Below are positions 1-9,497 of a stretch of 21,524 nucleotides of DNA, piece after piece. Source of the DNA: Euprymna scolopes (taxonomy: Eukaryota; Mollusca; Cephalopoda; Sepiida; Sepiolidae); NCBI GenBank assembly GCA_024364805.1, contig CM044499.1, positions 59,967,602 to 59,989,125 of the forward strand. The letters run 5' to 3'. Under the pieces are notes generated by a model. That model ran no database searches. It had not been told where the DNA came from and saw only the letters and a program-made list of their open reading frames with translations. How positions within the stretch are numbered: the stretch's first letter is position 1; each line of letters opens with the position of its first letter. The position numbers and the translations under genes were made by a program.

Positions 1-337
1 ATATATGCATATATATGCATATATATGCATAAATATATATACATATATATGCATATATGTGGATATAAATGTGACTACATATATATATATATATAAATAT
101 ATGCATATATATGCATACATACATATACATATATGCATACATATATATGCATGTATATGCATACATATGCATACATATATATGCATATATACGCATACGT
201 ATATATATGCATATACATATGCATACGTATATATATGCATATATATATGCATACATATGTATATATATACATGCATACATATATATGCATCTATACATGC
301 ATGCATATATATGCATATATATATATGCATACATAGG
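1..337. repeat. ATGCAT/ATAC-rich satellite
   Basis: Almost pure alternating purine-pyrimidine sequence built from atatatgcat and catacatat steps, with only a short break near 57-75 (gtggatataaatgtgact). All reading frames stay open on both strands because the repeat lacks stop codons in several phases, and the translations are runs of His/Ile/Tyr. They are not genes. The repeat starts before the window and ends abruptly at the mariner remnant. Confidence 0.93.
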
Positions 338-872
338 AGGGACTGCAATCAATAATGACCCTGACCTACTTCCAATAGCAGCAGAGCAACGAAACTTGGC
401 ACAGTTATTAGTCTTTCTCTATATAGGAACCACCCAGAGGTATGCATTTTTCTTATCGTTTCTTGTAACTCTTGAGACCGTTTTTGTAGAACACCCCAGC
501 TTGGTCATCCAACCACAACGTGACTTCAGAAATTAAGACTGCATCATTTGGGAAACGATTTCCTTTCAAAAACAACTTCATGGATCGGAAGAGGTGAAAG
601 TCATAGTGTTCAAGGTCAGAAGAGTAGGTAGGATGAGGAAGAATTTCATGACCAGACGCACGTGCTTCTGATCTGAAGTTGTAGACTGGAGCATTGTCCT
701 GCAGGAGGAGGGTACCTTTGCTGATCTTGTTCCGGCTCTTGATTTTGATAGCTTCCCTTAATTTCTTAAAAAGTGAAGCATAATAGGCTCCTCTAATAGT
801 GGTACCCTTTGCCAGGAAATCTGTCATCACTTCTCCGCCCTGGTCCTAGAAGACTGTGAGCATGACCTTGCC
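338..872 (-). pseudogene. mariner transposase, C-terminal half (broken)
   Basis: DNA transposon remnant read on the minus strand from about 872 down to 413, with untranslated sequence to 338. The translation contains GKVMLTVF, then TDFLAKGTTIRGAYYASL, LLQDNAP (second catalytic Asp), YSSDLEHYDFHLF (third catalytic Asp) and a tail with EKCIPLGGSYIEK; these blocks are diagnostic of mariner transposases. Only 31 residues separate the two visible Asp residues, where mariner normally has 34, so about three residues appear to be lost. The N-terminal helix-turn-helix region and first Asp are absent. In-frame stops fall after TVF and after YKKR. No terminal inverted repeat is visible at the 338 end, which runs straight into the satellite; the other end stops at a fold-back. 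The transposase would cut and paste its own element at TA sites, but this copy is dead. Family assignment is secure; subfamily is not. Confidence 0.9.
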
Positions 873-985
873 ATGTTAGTGGTTTAAGATAGACGTGTTC
901 CTTCTTTTTTTTTTAGTCCGAAACTTTAGCATTTTAGCAAAAAAAAAAAAAGAAAAGGAAAACGTCTATCTTAAACCACTAACAT
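873..985. repeat. long fold-back hairpin at the mariner break
   Basis: The arms 873-896 and 962-985 are perfect reverse complements over 24 bp (left arm begins atgttagtggtttaag). Pairing continues with a few mismatches through a T-rich stretch on the left (898-914) and an A-rich stretch on the right (940-960), giving arms of about 42 bp and a loop of about 25 nt. The left arm is continuous with the mariner remnant, so the right arm may be an inverted copy of mariner sequence. It could alternatively be a small independent fold-back element. Confidence 0.8.
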
Positions 986-1312
986 ATTCCTAAAACAGAT
1001 CCTTTGTTCGATAAAATGCATGCCCATTGGTTGATAGGAAGGGGCGCGGTGGATACTAGAAAGCTGATTGGCTAACTAAAAATCCTCAACATATATAAAA
1101 ACAAGAAACAATCACAGAATTCGCGCATAAGCCTAACGAATCCTATAGTGGATGACACGCAGAATATTCAGCGTAGCTTAATCGTCATATATATATTTTA
1201 TAAATTACTAACTAGCTCTACCTACGTATTGAGCAACTTTGAAGTAAATACTTAAAGTTTACGCATAAATCTATACTTTCGTATATTAAATTTATGTGAG
1301 TAAATGAAGTAG

Positions 1313-1349
<37 letters not shown>

Positions 1350-1446
1350 TTCCATGTTGAAAATATTCAAAAGATTAGAATCATTGAGTTCTAACAAAGT
1401 GGCTTTACTAGTTCTCAATCAAAAAGAGAAAATTTATAGTGTTTTT
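986..1446 (+). promoter_or_regulatory. promoter-like cluster in otherwise unassigned DNA
   Basis: Two inverted CCAAT boxes (ATTGG at 1026 and 1067), a GC-box-like ggggcgcgg at 1041-1049 and a TATA box (tatataaaa, 1092-1100) lie in the order expected of an RNA polymerase II core promoter, pointing right with a start expected near 1120-1128. No open frame of note follows; the first ATG (1153) gives only a few codons. It could be a transposon's own promoter or chance. An (AT)n run of about 33 bp lies at 1314-1346. I see nothing else in this stretch. Confidence 0.3.
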
Positions 1447-1473
1447 ATATTATTTACGTTAATATAGTCATAG

Positions 1474-1521
1474 CTTGCTACAATATGCACACTGTTTCTC
1501 TCATTGGTCTCATCAGGCAAG
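1474..1521 (-). ncRNA. hammerhead ribozyme motif, left arm
   Basis: Read on the minus strand. Core CTGATGA occupies 1516-1510 and GAAA 1498-1495. Stem III has four pairs (CAGT with ATTG) closing a six-base loop, followed by T1480 and A1479 at the expected cleavage position. Stem I is five perfect pairs, CTTGC (1521-1517) with GCAAG (1478-1474). Stem II is poorly paired in this copy. The short stem III and open stem I are the type I arrangement seen in Penelope-like and other small retroelements, where the ribozyme processes tandem transcripts. Activity is not shown by the sequence. Confidence 0.68.
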
Positions 1522-1825
1522 AAAAAAATTTGAAAATTAAAAAAAAGTTGAATTTTTTTTTTTTTTTTAAATTTAAGAGGAGGAAATATTCTACCATGTC
1601 TAACGTGTAGCATGGTTTACAGTACTCGTGGCATTAAGTTGAAAGTGTAACTTTTACGAGTCTGTTCCGTTAAGAAAAGAGTGTTGTTTGAAAGAGTTTG
1701 TTGGTGGGGACGAGGTATAGAGATTAGAGGCACCGAGAGAAATAGTGGGAAAGGAGGGAGTTTTTGAAGGAATATTTCCTCCTCTAAAATTATAAATAGT
1801 TTTGTTTTTAATTTTTCAAAATGTT

Positions 1826-1880
1826 TTGTTGCCTGATGAGATCAGTAATGATCGAAACGATCTGCACATCGTTACAAGAA
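1826..1880 (+). ncRNA. hammerhead ribozyme motif, right arm
   Basis: Read on the plus strand. Core CTGATGA is at 1833-1839. Stem II is GATC (1840-1843) with GATC (1850-1853) around agtaat. GAAA follows at 1854-1857. Stem III is CGAT (1858-1861) with ATCG (1868-1871) around ctgcac, and T1872-T1873 sit at the cleavage position. Stem I pairs the bases before 1833 with those after 1873, imperfectly. All core positions expected of a hammerhead are present. The same architecture in the opposite arm, with partly different stem bases, supports a real RNA fold. Confidence 0.72.
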
Positions 1881-1912
1881 GTTACTATATTTACGTAATA
1901 GTAAAAAAAAAT

Positions 1913-1931
1913 TATATATATATATATATAT
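1913..1931. repeat. short (AT)n run
   Basis: About ten AT units bordering the outer end of the right inverted-repeat arm. A similar run at 1314-1346 lies about 100 bp outside the left arm. Confidence 0.9.
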
Positions 1932-1958
1932 GAGTCATAACTTATCAAGGCCCGTATG

Positions 1959-3240
<1,282 letters not shown>

Positions 3241-3558
3241 CAGTAAGGGTAGAACTTGGGTAATGTTTACTTATATAAGAGGAAGGCACAACCAGACCTT
3301 TATTAGTTTAAACTTTAACACGAGCGTCTTATAGTAAGTTGAGAAGCATTGTCTTTCACAGAAGAACGGTCCAAAAAAGCAAATTGCTCATAAAACTTTC
3401 GTTTAATTGTAGGCAGCGATAGAGTAGGGGAAATTGTTGATAGTTGTTGTAGCTTGTTGAGTATTTGTAGCGAACGTTTTACAGGTATGGCAAAGAATGA
3501 ATCTAAGTCGAGCCCATATCATTAAATAACAGAGATAGATTCGCAAGGTCTTTTCTGT
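3241..3558 (+). promoter_or_regulatory. TATA-like promoter candidate upstream of the LINE piece
   Basis: A TATA box (tatataaga, 3272-3280) sits in a mixed-composition stretch. A start would be expected near 3302. The next 250 bp contain no usable open frame and lead into the LINE reverse-transcriptase remains. It could be a retroelement's own 5' region or an old host promoter; there is no further support. Confidence 0.25.
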
Positions 3559-4545
3559 ATGAAAAAAGGCAAAAATAAGCTATCTTTCCTCCATAGTATA
3601 AGACCTGACGGAATAATTGATTGTAGGTACAACCCTTTTATACCCTCAAAAAATTCCAGCAAAAAACCTTACAGCCAGCTCTGGTTCTCTCCAGAATATG
3701 CTGCTGTCATTGCGCACAGAAAGCACTATTTCCTTTGCTTCTAACGTAATAAATGCACTAAGAATAAAGCCATAACGACTGCCAGCAACCATTGGAAAAT
3801 AGTAATAAAGAAAGCAAGAGGGCAGTATGTTCAGTCGATCAAGGCCAAAGTAACTGGGACGCGGCTTGATTTCCACCAATTCTGGCAAATAACAGAGAGG
3901 GTCCCGAATAAAAGTATATGCTCTATCCCAACCATCATCAGTGCACCTGAGCAATCGTAAAAGACAAACTCTTTGCCAAAAACTTTTTCAGCTAATTCTA
4001 CCCTATACGATAAGGCCCCTCAACCTTCCGTATTTCCCCCTGTATCTGATAACACGTTATGCGACATACAAATATGTGTATGATGTTTCCAAGCTAATCA
4101 AGAACCTTGAATTCAGTAAAGCAACTGGCCCTGGCGGTATTCCTATTATAGTGCTCAAAAAGCTTTAACCAGAACTAGCTCCCATACTTATAATGCCGCT
4201 TAAGCGTTGTCTTAGAGAGGATTGCTTCCCAAGACCCTGGAATATCGTATCAGTATACTCCATATTGAAAAAATTAGGTGATATCTTATCTCCCTCTCAA
4301 GACAGTCCAATCAGTCTCCTGTGCGTCATACGTAAGTTGCTGGAATCTGTGTTAAATAGACAAGTAGTCAGCCACCTCAGCAAAAATAGCTTCCTCGGTG
4401 ACATGCAATATGGTTTCCGTTGTGCTATATCTATAGCAAATGTGTTAACAATTATATTTCGTAGGATTAGCGATTCTCTCGACGGAGGTTTCCTTTCAAG
4501 GGGCATTGGTCTTGACATATCAAATACCTTTGATAGGCTATGACA
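3559..4545 (+). pseudogene. LINE reverse transcriptase, linker and fingers/palm part (broken)
   Basis: Non-LTR retrotransposon remnant. In order the translation gives FIPSKNSSKKPYSQLWFSPE (linker after the missing endonuclease), then an Arg/Lys-rich linker, DFHQFWQITERV and SIPTIISAPE, DVSKLIKNLEFSKATGPGGI (motif of the SKATGPDGIP type), CFPRPWNIVSVYSILKKLGD and SPISLLCVIRKLLESVLNRQ (equivalent to the usual NYRPISLLSVISK block), GDMQYGFR (usually SDSQYGFR) and GIGLDISNTFDR (usually ALDISKAFDRVWH; the Asp of LDIS would be the first catalytic Asp). The frame changes more than once and stops interrupt it, for example at 4166-4168 after VLKKL. Homology ends abruptly after FDR at about 4543, so the YADD-type catalytic box is missing. 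The relationship is closest to jockey/CR1/L2-like LINEs of invertebrates. This copy encodes no working enzyme. Confidence 0.9.
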
Positions 4546-4980
4546 TCAGCCGAGTATTCGCCGAGTTCCTGTCGGCGGTTGTGTAAAAGGCATTCTCCCA
4601 GTTCCGAACACGTATCGAGGCGATGATATATCTGAAAGGCGAGTATATTTAATAGATGTAAGATCTACTACATAATCAAGTTACCGAAATTGATTTTTTG
4701 TAATCAAAATTTAAAAATAAAGTTGTAATGTTATTTTCTTTTGTTTTTTTTTGTTTTTTTAAGAGCGGCAATTTTATTGTTCCATCTTGTATTACTTGAC
4801 TTTGATAAACATTACACCAGTTCTCTGTGAACGACTATACTATGTATAAATAAATCTATCTCTGATTATGTTGTTATTTTTGGTGAGCATAAATCATGCT
4901 AATAATTTATTGACATTCTTTAACCCGATATCTTTCTATTAAGAACTGTTTCTACAAGAAACTTGGTAATTACGGTAGGG
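4546..4980 (+). other. possible LINE 3' tail, otherwise unassigned
   Basis: No coding signal. Two AATAAA signals (4716-4721 and 4849-4854) and the ending ataaatctatctctg (4850-4864) resemble the polyadenylation region and ATCT-type tail of invertebrate LINEs. The reverse-transcriptase piece may therefore be an internally deleted copy whose tail ends near 4865. A T-rich stretch with ttttttg steps lies at 4737-4760. Confidence 0.35.
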
Positions 4981-4999
4981 ACCACGTGATGGTTGCCAA

Positions 5000-5105
5000 C
5001 ATTCTTAGGAGTGTGGTTCTTCGGTGATACGAACTGGGTTCGAACTACGTACAGCCATGTTGTTAGCACGCGTCGTTTACCACTTAGTAATCGTCAACTC
5101 CCTGC
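5000..5105 (-). repeat. tRNA-like segment, probable SINE head
   Basis: On the minus strand an A-box-like tactaagtggtaaacg is followed by cgtgctaacaacatg, which folds as a four-pair stem with a seven-base loop CTAACAA (anticodon position AAC, Val-like), and then by a B-box-like agttcgaaccc. Spacing fits a tRNA, but the T stem and acceptor stem do not pair, so this is not a functional tRNA gene. A decayed tRNA-derived SINE is the best reading. Confidence 0.4.
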
Positions 5106-5582
5106 TTGTGTTGTTGACTGTGCAATACCCGCTCTCCCGCAACCCAGAGGGATTTCCTCTTATATTATTATACTATTATAGTAATGTTTATTGTTGTCCC
5201 GTCCAGAGCTCCATATTTGGGGTAGGGCTGGATTTTCCCCACATTTAAACCCGACCTTATGTCGAAATTTGACCTCGTTAGAATGAAAACTAATAATTAC
5301 CAGCCATGGCAATTTCACTCTGGTTGAAAACATGTTTTCCATAAGATATTTACATCTAAATAAAATTTGACATTTATCCTGTATTTAATTCGAACAATGG
5401 TACTGAACAGACGAGAAGACGATGCCAGAACTATATAAGACAAAGATGACGTCAGCCAGTCATGTAAACAGTGTGATATTACAGATTTTTTTCTGCTCAA
5501 AGCGGATATTTGTGAAAGGAAGCCAAAATTCTCAGGACAATGGGTTTTTTCAATGCAGTTTTATTCTTCTGACTGACTGAGT
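5106..5582 (+). promoter_or_regulatory. TATA plus CRE motif pair in unassigned DNA
   Basis: tatataaga (5432-5440) is followed 6 bp later by a perfect cAMP-response element palindrome, tgacgtca (5447-5454). No gene-like frame follows. The remainder is AT-rich with no recognised element. The motifs could be chance or part of an old transposon promoter. Confidence 0.22.
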
Positions 5583-6490
5583 AAAGGCTATATCATAAGT
5601 GCATACGTAATAATTCAATAACAAATTATAAAGTCTGTCCTACATGTGCATATATAATGATTTAATTATAAAATTATAAATCCTTATCAACAAGCATATA
5701 TAATAATTTGATTTAAAAATTATAAAGCCTGTCCAACATGTGCATATATAATAATGTATTTTAAAAAATTATAAATCCTTATCAGCAAGCATATATAATA
5801 ATTTCATTTAGAAATTATAAAGCCTGTCCAACATGTGCATATATAATAATTTAATTAACAAATTATAAAGCCTTATGAACAAGCATATATAATAATTTAT
5901 TTTAAAAAAGTATAAATCCTTATCAACAACCATATATAATAATTTCATTTAAAAAATTATAAAGTCTGTCCAACATGTGCATATATAATAATTTAATTTA
6001 AAAATCATAAAGCCTTATCAACAAGCATATATAATAAATTCATTTAAAAAATTATAAAGTCTGTCCAACATGTGCATATATTATAATTTAATTAAAAAAA
6101 AGTATAAATCCTTATCAACAAGCATATATAATAATTTCATTTAAAAATTATAAATCCTTATCAACAAGCATATATAATAATTAATTTTAAAAAATTATAA
6201 ATCCTTATCAACAAGCATATTAAATAATTTATTTTTAAAAATTATAAATACTTATCAACAAGCATGTATAATAATTTAATTAAAAAATTATAAATCTTTA
6301 TCAAATGCATATATAATAATTTAATTTAAAAAATATAAAGCTAGCACTGCAAATGGATATATAATAGTTTAGTTAAAATTATAAATACTGGTCAACAAGT
6401 GCATATATAATAATTTAATAAATTAATACTAAGTCTGCACCAAATGTGCATATATAATAAGTTAATAAAAAATATAAATTCTGCTCAAAA

Positions 6491-6793
6491 TCGATCGATC
6501 GATGCCTTCGTTCGGTCTTGAAAGACAATGGATACTCCTTTACACGCAGTTGTGCGTGTAATTGAAAGACAAGGGTCGCGCAATCCCTAACCACACTTCT
6601 CTTGAATCGACACTGTTTGGGTCCAGTGGCAAGGAGAAGATCAGGACGACTGGAAACAATGCCGAGATAAGCGGAGAGCACATACAGCATCTGGAAGTTT
6701 CAAATGGTCACCCACTTAGCATTGATGAGGCTCAACGCTGCTTAACTTCGGTGATCCAGCGACAACCGGTATGTCAACGTTATTATGCAGTAT
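6491..6793 (-). mobile_element. 5S-rRNA-derived SINE (SINE3-like) with 13-bp target duplication
   Basis: A 303-bp retroposon on the minus strand inside the minisatellite. Both sides carry the identical 13-bp attctgctcaaaa (6478-6490 and 6794-6806), a target-site duplication. The head (6793-6681) matches 5S rRNA almost end to end. The body (6680-6491) contains tgccactggaccc, a perfect 8-bp hairpin (ttacacgc/gcgtgtaa, 6540-6561) and two copies of ttgtctttca. The tail is a short (ATCG)n run (about 6491-6504) rather than poly(A). SINEs are transcribed by RNA polymerase III and moved by a partner LINE that recognises their 3' end; the hairpin and tail are the likely recognition part. The partner LINE is not identified. 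Confidence 0.85.
6681..6793 (-). rRNA. 5S rRNA-like head of the SINE (pseudogene)
   Basis: The minus-strand sequence contains gatcaccgaagttaagcagc, close to the conserved animal 5S stretch GATCACCGAAGTTAAGCAAC. It is preceded by ataccggttgtcg (animal: acaccggttctcg) and followed by gtgggtgacc (animal: gatgggtgacc, the C-box region) and gatgctgtat. The length of 113 nt is near the normal 119-120 nt, and the first bases tactgcataataacgttga align with the 5S start. Changes scattered through the stems, and the continuous SINE body downstream, argue against a functional rRNA gene. Confidence 0.82.
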
Positions 6794-6865
6794 ATTCTGC
6801 TCAAAAAGTGTATATGTAAAAAGTTAATAAAAAATATACCGTCTGCTCAACGTGTGCATATATAA

Positions 6866-7292
6866 TCTATAATATAAATCTCCCCTATCTGTTTAAACGT
6901 ATGTATGTTTTCCTAAATCTTTCGGCAGAGGCGACAGATTTTCACGAGATTAATACCGTGTGGAAGATCGACCTTTCGGGCGACGAATATCGAAAAATTA
7001 GCTAAAAGCATTAAGTTTGTCTCCCACAACTGGCCCCTTTTCTACGGGGAGGGTTCGCTTTTTTCGCCGATATTCATCGGAAAGTCATCCTCTATTTTCG
7101 ATTGACTAGCCTTCGTCACTTCCGGTTTGGCGATGAGCGCAACAGCAAAAACGTCACGGTTTTTTTTTTCACACGTTCTTCTCCTCCTTCGCGGTACCGG
7201 TTCGAGCCTGCCTACTACCACTTTTTTTTTTTTTTTTTTTGCTCAACAACACACACCACAAAACACCTGGGAAACGCCGGCACACAGGCAAG
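6866..7292 (+). mobile_element. Helitron-like non-autonomous element, copy 1
   Basis: About 427 bp starting tctataatataaatctc and ending with a decayed hairpin region (acacctgggaaacgccggcac) followed by caggcaag. It interrupts the minisatellite. Joining its flanks restores a normal unit (gcatatataa next to ttatttaataaa) with no target duplication, as expected of Helitron-type rolling-circle insertion between A and T. Shared landmarks with the other copies are tgtttaaa then a tatg microsatellite near the 5' end, ggcgacagattttcac, gaaaaattagctaaaagcatt, cttccggtttggcgatg, ggttcgagcctgcctactac and the CCGGG-type terminal hairpin. It has no coding capacity. The ggttcgagcc block matches a tRNA B box. 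Confidence 0.8.
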
Positions 7293-7505
7293 TTATTTAA
7301 TAAAAATGATAAAGTCTGCTCCACAGGTGAATATATAATTATTGAATAAATATTATACAGTCTGCTTTACATGTACATATATGTATTAATGTAATAAAGT
7401 ATAAAGCCCGCTAAACAAGTGCATACATAATATTTTTTTTTAATTATACAGTCTGTTCCTCAGTGTGCACATCTATAATAATTTAATTAAAAAAATGTGT
7501 ATCCT

Positions 7506-8126
7506 CGAGTAAAAGGAGGTAATTATTGTTGAAGCTAATAATAATTGAACTGATTCTCTTCGCCGATACAAAAGTTGTTTGTTTTTAAAATTTACTTGTC
7601 AGGCATGAACTATTGAGCAGACAATAAAAAAATCAATAAGCAATAAAAAAAATAATTCGGTACGAATGCAGAATGTTTCAGATGGATCCCCGGATTTTTA
7701 CTACGACACGACGATCGGGGGATATTCTTTTTTACCTCATCATCAAAGTCAACTGAGTCAAACCATTTCTGAAATGACATTTAGTTTATCAACTACGATA
7801 TACTAGTAGTCTGTGCAGTTCTATGAGGCCCACCTAGTCAGATTTTGCTATGAGAATAAGTTAGTTTTATAAAAAGCGCCTGAGACGCCTTTAACAGAGA
7901 ATGCCGACTGAGGTGTCCTGGCATTTTTCGGATACCTAGATTGCTCATATTCTGTTGTCATGGCCCTGCAATGTCATTTTCTGGCAGTTGTGTTAAAATT
8001 TCTCACAAGATGGAGATAAGTATTTCGAAAACCTTGACTGTATCGCTAGTCTGCTTTTGCAGATGTCTAATTTGTAGTCGTTTTTCAATCATAAACGTTA
8101 CATCCTTCTCCTTATTCCTCTTATTC
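7506..8126. other. unassigned DNA
   Basis: No gene, tandem repeat or element recognised. One imperfect hairpin (gatccccgg ... cgggggatat) lies at about 7685-7723. The sequence is of ordinary complexity and AT-rich. Confidence 0.5.
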
Positions 8127-8423
8127 TACGAGGTGCGTCCCAAAAGTAATGCCTCCTATTTTTTATTCCGACTGATTGAATCAGAATCGGTTGCAAATTT
8201 CATTATGATTATGCATTCAAGATCTGAACGTTTTACTTCTTTATTGCAGATATTGACGACGTAAAACTCTAAGAAAGTAACCCCCGTCATGGATCTGCGT
8301 CAGAAGCAGAGATACGTCATTGAATTTCTCCACAAAGTAAAATAACTTCAACCGATGAATATTCGTCGGCGTCTGTTGAACGTTTTCAAAGACGATACAG
8401 TTGATGCCAGCAGAGTTAGATGA
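8127..8423 (+). mobile_element. mariner 5' end with terminal repeat and transposase start
   Basis: TA at 8127-8128 is followed by the terminal repeat cgaggtgcgtcccaaaagta, a typical mariner end. The leader runs to an ATG at 8289. The translation begins MDLRQKQRYVIEFLHKVK, then LQPMNIRRRLLNVFKDDT and VDASRVR, the N-terminal helix-turn-helix region of mariner transposases. In-frame stops fall at 8343-8345 and 8421-8423. Homology ends at about 8423, so the catalytic domain and the right terminal repeat are missing. It could be the same family as the C-terminal remnant at 338-872, but the two do not overlap and this cannot be tested by eye. Confidence 0.88.
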
Positions 8424-8665
8424 GGGTTGTTACTTGGTGCATATACGTCAACAAAACATATATCTTAAACGCATGCGCAAATATACATTTACATACGTTT
8501 AACGATGTTATTTTAAAAGTTTTTTATATGCAAAGGGACTTGTTTCAGATGGAAACAAATAACACTGGAGAGATATATTTTGGAAGTTTTGATTCTAGCT
8601 GATAATTCAAGTAATAATTCTTTTTAAATCACTAATATATATATTGGGTACAATATAATAATCAA

Positions 8666-8795
8666 CAGATAATTGACTCTGCTATAATGAATATGAAACT
8701 TAAGATATCATATTTAAGCGGATTTTACTCCGTGCTTCGCGCGGCGGCCTGATAGCATGATATATTTTGGTATTTAAACGAGTCAATTCAATCTG
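8666..8795. repeat. small fold-back (MITE-like) with central GC hairpin
   Basis: The ends cagataattgactc (8666-8679) and gagtcaattcaatctg (8780-8795) are inverted repeats with a small indel. Near the centre is a GC-rich hairpin, ccgtgc-ttc-gcgcgg (8730-8744), six pairs with a three-base loop, striking against AT-rich surroundings. No clear target duplication is visible. A decayed Helitron end is an alternative for the GC hairpin. Confidence 0.45.
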
Positions 8796-8910
8796 GATAA
8801 AAAAAGAACTTCCAACCACAGTTGACAATGTCATAACACAATTGATGTCCTGCCTTGAAAAAGAAAGAAATAATCACTAATCATTCTATAAGTATGCTCA
8901 CCGCGCTGTC

Positions 8911-8947
8911 TATATAAACATAATCAACTTATTGTTTCTGTTCAGTT
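8911..8947 (+). promoter_or_regulatory. candidate core promoter (TATA and initiator)
   Basis: tatataaa (8911-8918) is followed by a TCAGTT initiator (8942-8947). The initiator A lies 33 bp after the first T of the TATA box, the canonical distance. It points right, towards the candidate exon at 9498. Sequence from about 9180 to 9550 has a more balanced composition than its neighbours, as in exonic or regulatory DNA. Confidence 0.35.
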
Positions 8948-9497
8948 TTGAGAGACCATAGATACCCTCTGTGTTAGATATTGGTCAGCAATGCTGAAAG
9001 ATTAATATGATAGTTAATAAATAGTTAAAATAGAATGCCAAAAAGAATGTTATCATAGCGAAATAAATATTTACAGAGAAAATTATTTGTTAAAATGTTT
9101 TAATAGAAATTAACGTTAGAACAAAAACAATGATTTCAAAATAGCTTTGATGTCTAGACTCTGAAGTAGCATAACATAGGGGTCACTTTATATGGAATGG
9201 ACAGCTTGAAAGACGTATCATTTTTAGTCAACAGTCGTGAGTTAGAGTGAACCGACCGAGTCGGTAGTCAAAGTGAGAAAGAGATGGTATTCAGTTCGTG
9301 ACGGCTTCGAGTATAGGGCATCGGAAATGGAGATAGTCTCGGACCAGCGTTGTAGGTGTCCAATGGGGAAACATCCGAAACAAAGCTGCTGAAAAGACCA
9401 TCAAGGTTTTGAGTTGTACGAATATTCATTTACAGCTTTTCCGGAAATTCATCAAATCGTTATTTAATTTATCTATCGTCGTTAAAGCCATTTTTCT

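Larger units (their letters stand above)
1447..1910. repeat. inverted-repeat element with a hammerhead fold in each arm
   Basis: The left arm (1447-1590) and right arm (1771-1910) are diverged reverse complements over about 140 bp. Landmarks are gaggaggaaatatt (left inner end) against aatatttcctcctc (right inner end), tctcatcaggcaa against ttgcctgatgaga, and an AT-rich outer part with ttacgt. The 180-bp centre (1591-1770) is unique and purine-rich towards its right side. Each arm carries a hammerhead-ribozyme core, oriented outward. Penelope-like elements are known to keep such ribozymes in their terminal pseudo-LTRs, so two oppositely oriented pseudo-LTR pieces are a plausible reading. A MITE-like fold-back is the alternative. 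Confidence 0.75.
5583..7505. repeat. 48-bp minisatellite with two alternating subtypes, interrupted twice
   Basis: The tandem units average about 48 bp and share gcatatataataattt plus an A/T-rich arm ending attataaa. Subtype A carries gtctgtccaacatgt; subtype B carries tccttatcaacaa. In the left part A and B alternate (A-B-A-B-A-B-B-A-B-A-B), then B dominates (about 6110-6320), then more A-like diverged units follow. About 19 units precede the SINE at 6491, with a few more between the two insertions and after 7293. Divergence rises to the right. Confidence 0.93.

Noticed and set aside
5-536. Long open frames on both strands in the first 540 bp
   Set aside because: They are translations of ATGCAT/ATAC repeats (His/Ile/Tyr strings); the part past 340 is antisense to the mariner remnant.
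1020-1180. Paired CCAAT boxes plus TATA considered as a histone gene promoter
   Set aside because: No histone-like frame or histone 3' stem-loop follows within the next several hundred bases.
5000-5105. Functional tRNA-Val(AAC) gene
   Set aside because: Anticodon-loop and B-box resemblance only; acceptor and T stems do not pair.
5583-6480. Regularly spaced repeats considered as a CRISPR array
   Set aside because: Units are tandem and contiguous without unique spacers, and the window is clearly eukaryotic.
6681-6793. Functional 5S rRNA gene
   Set aside because: Scattered changes in helices, an attached SINE body and flanking target duplications show a retroposed derivative.
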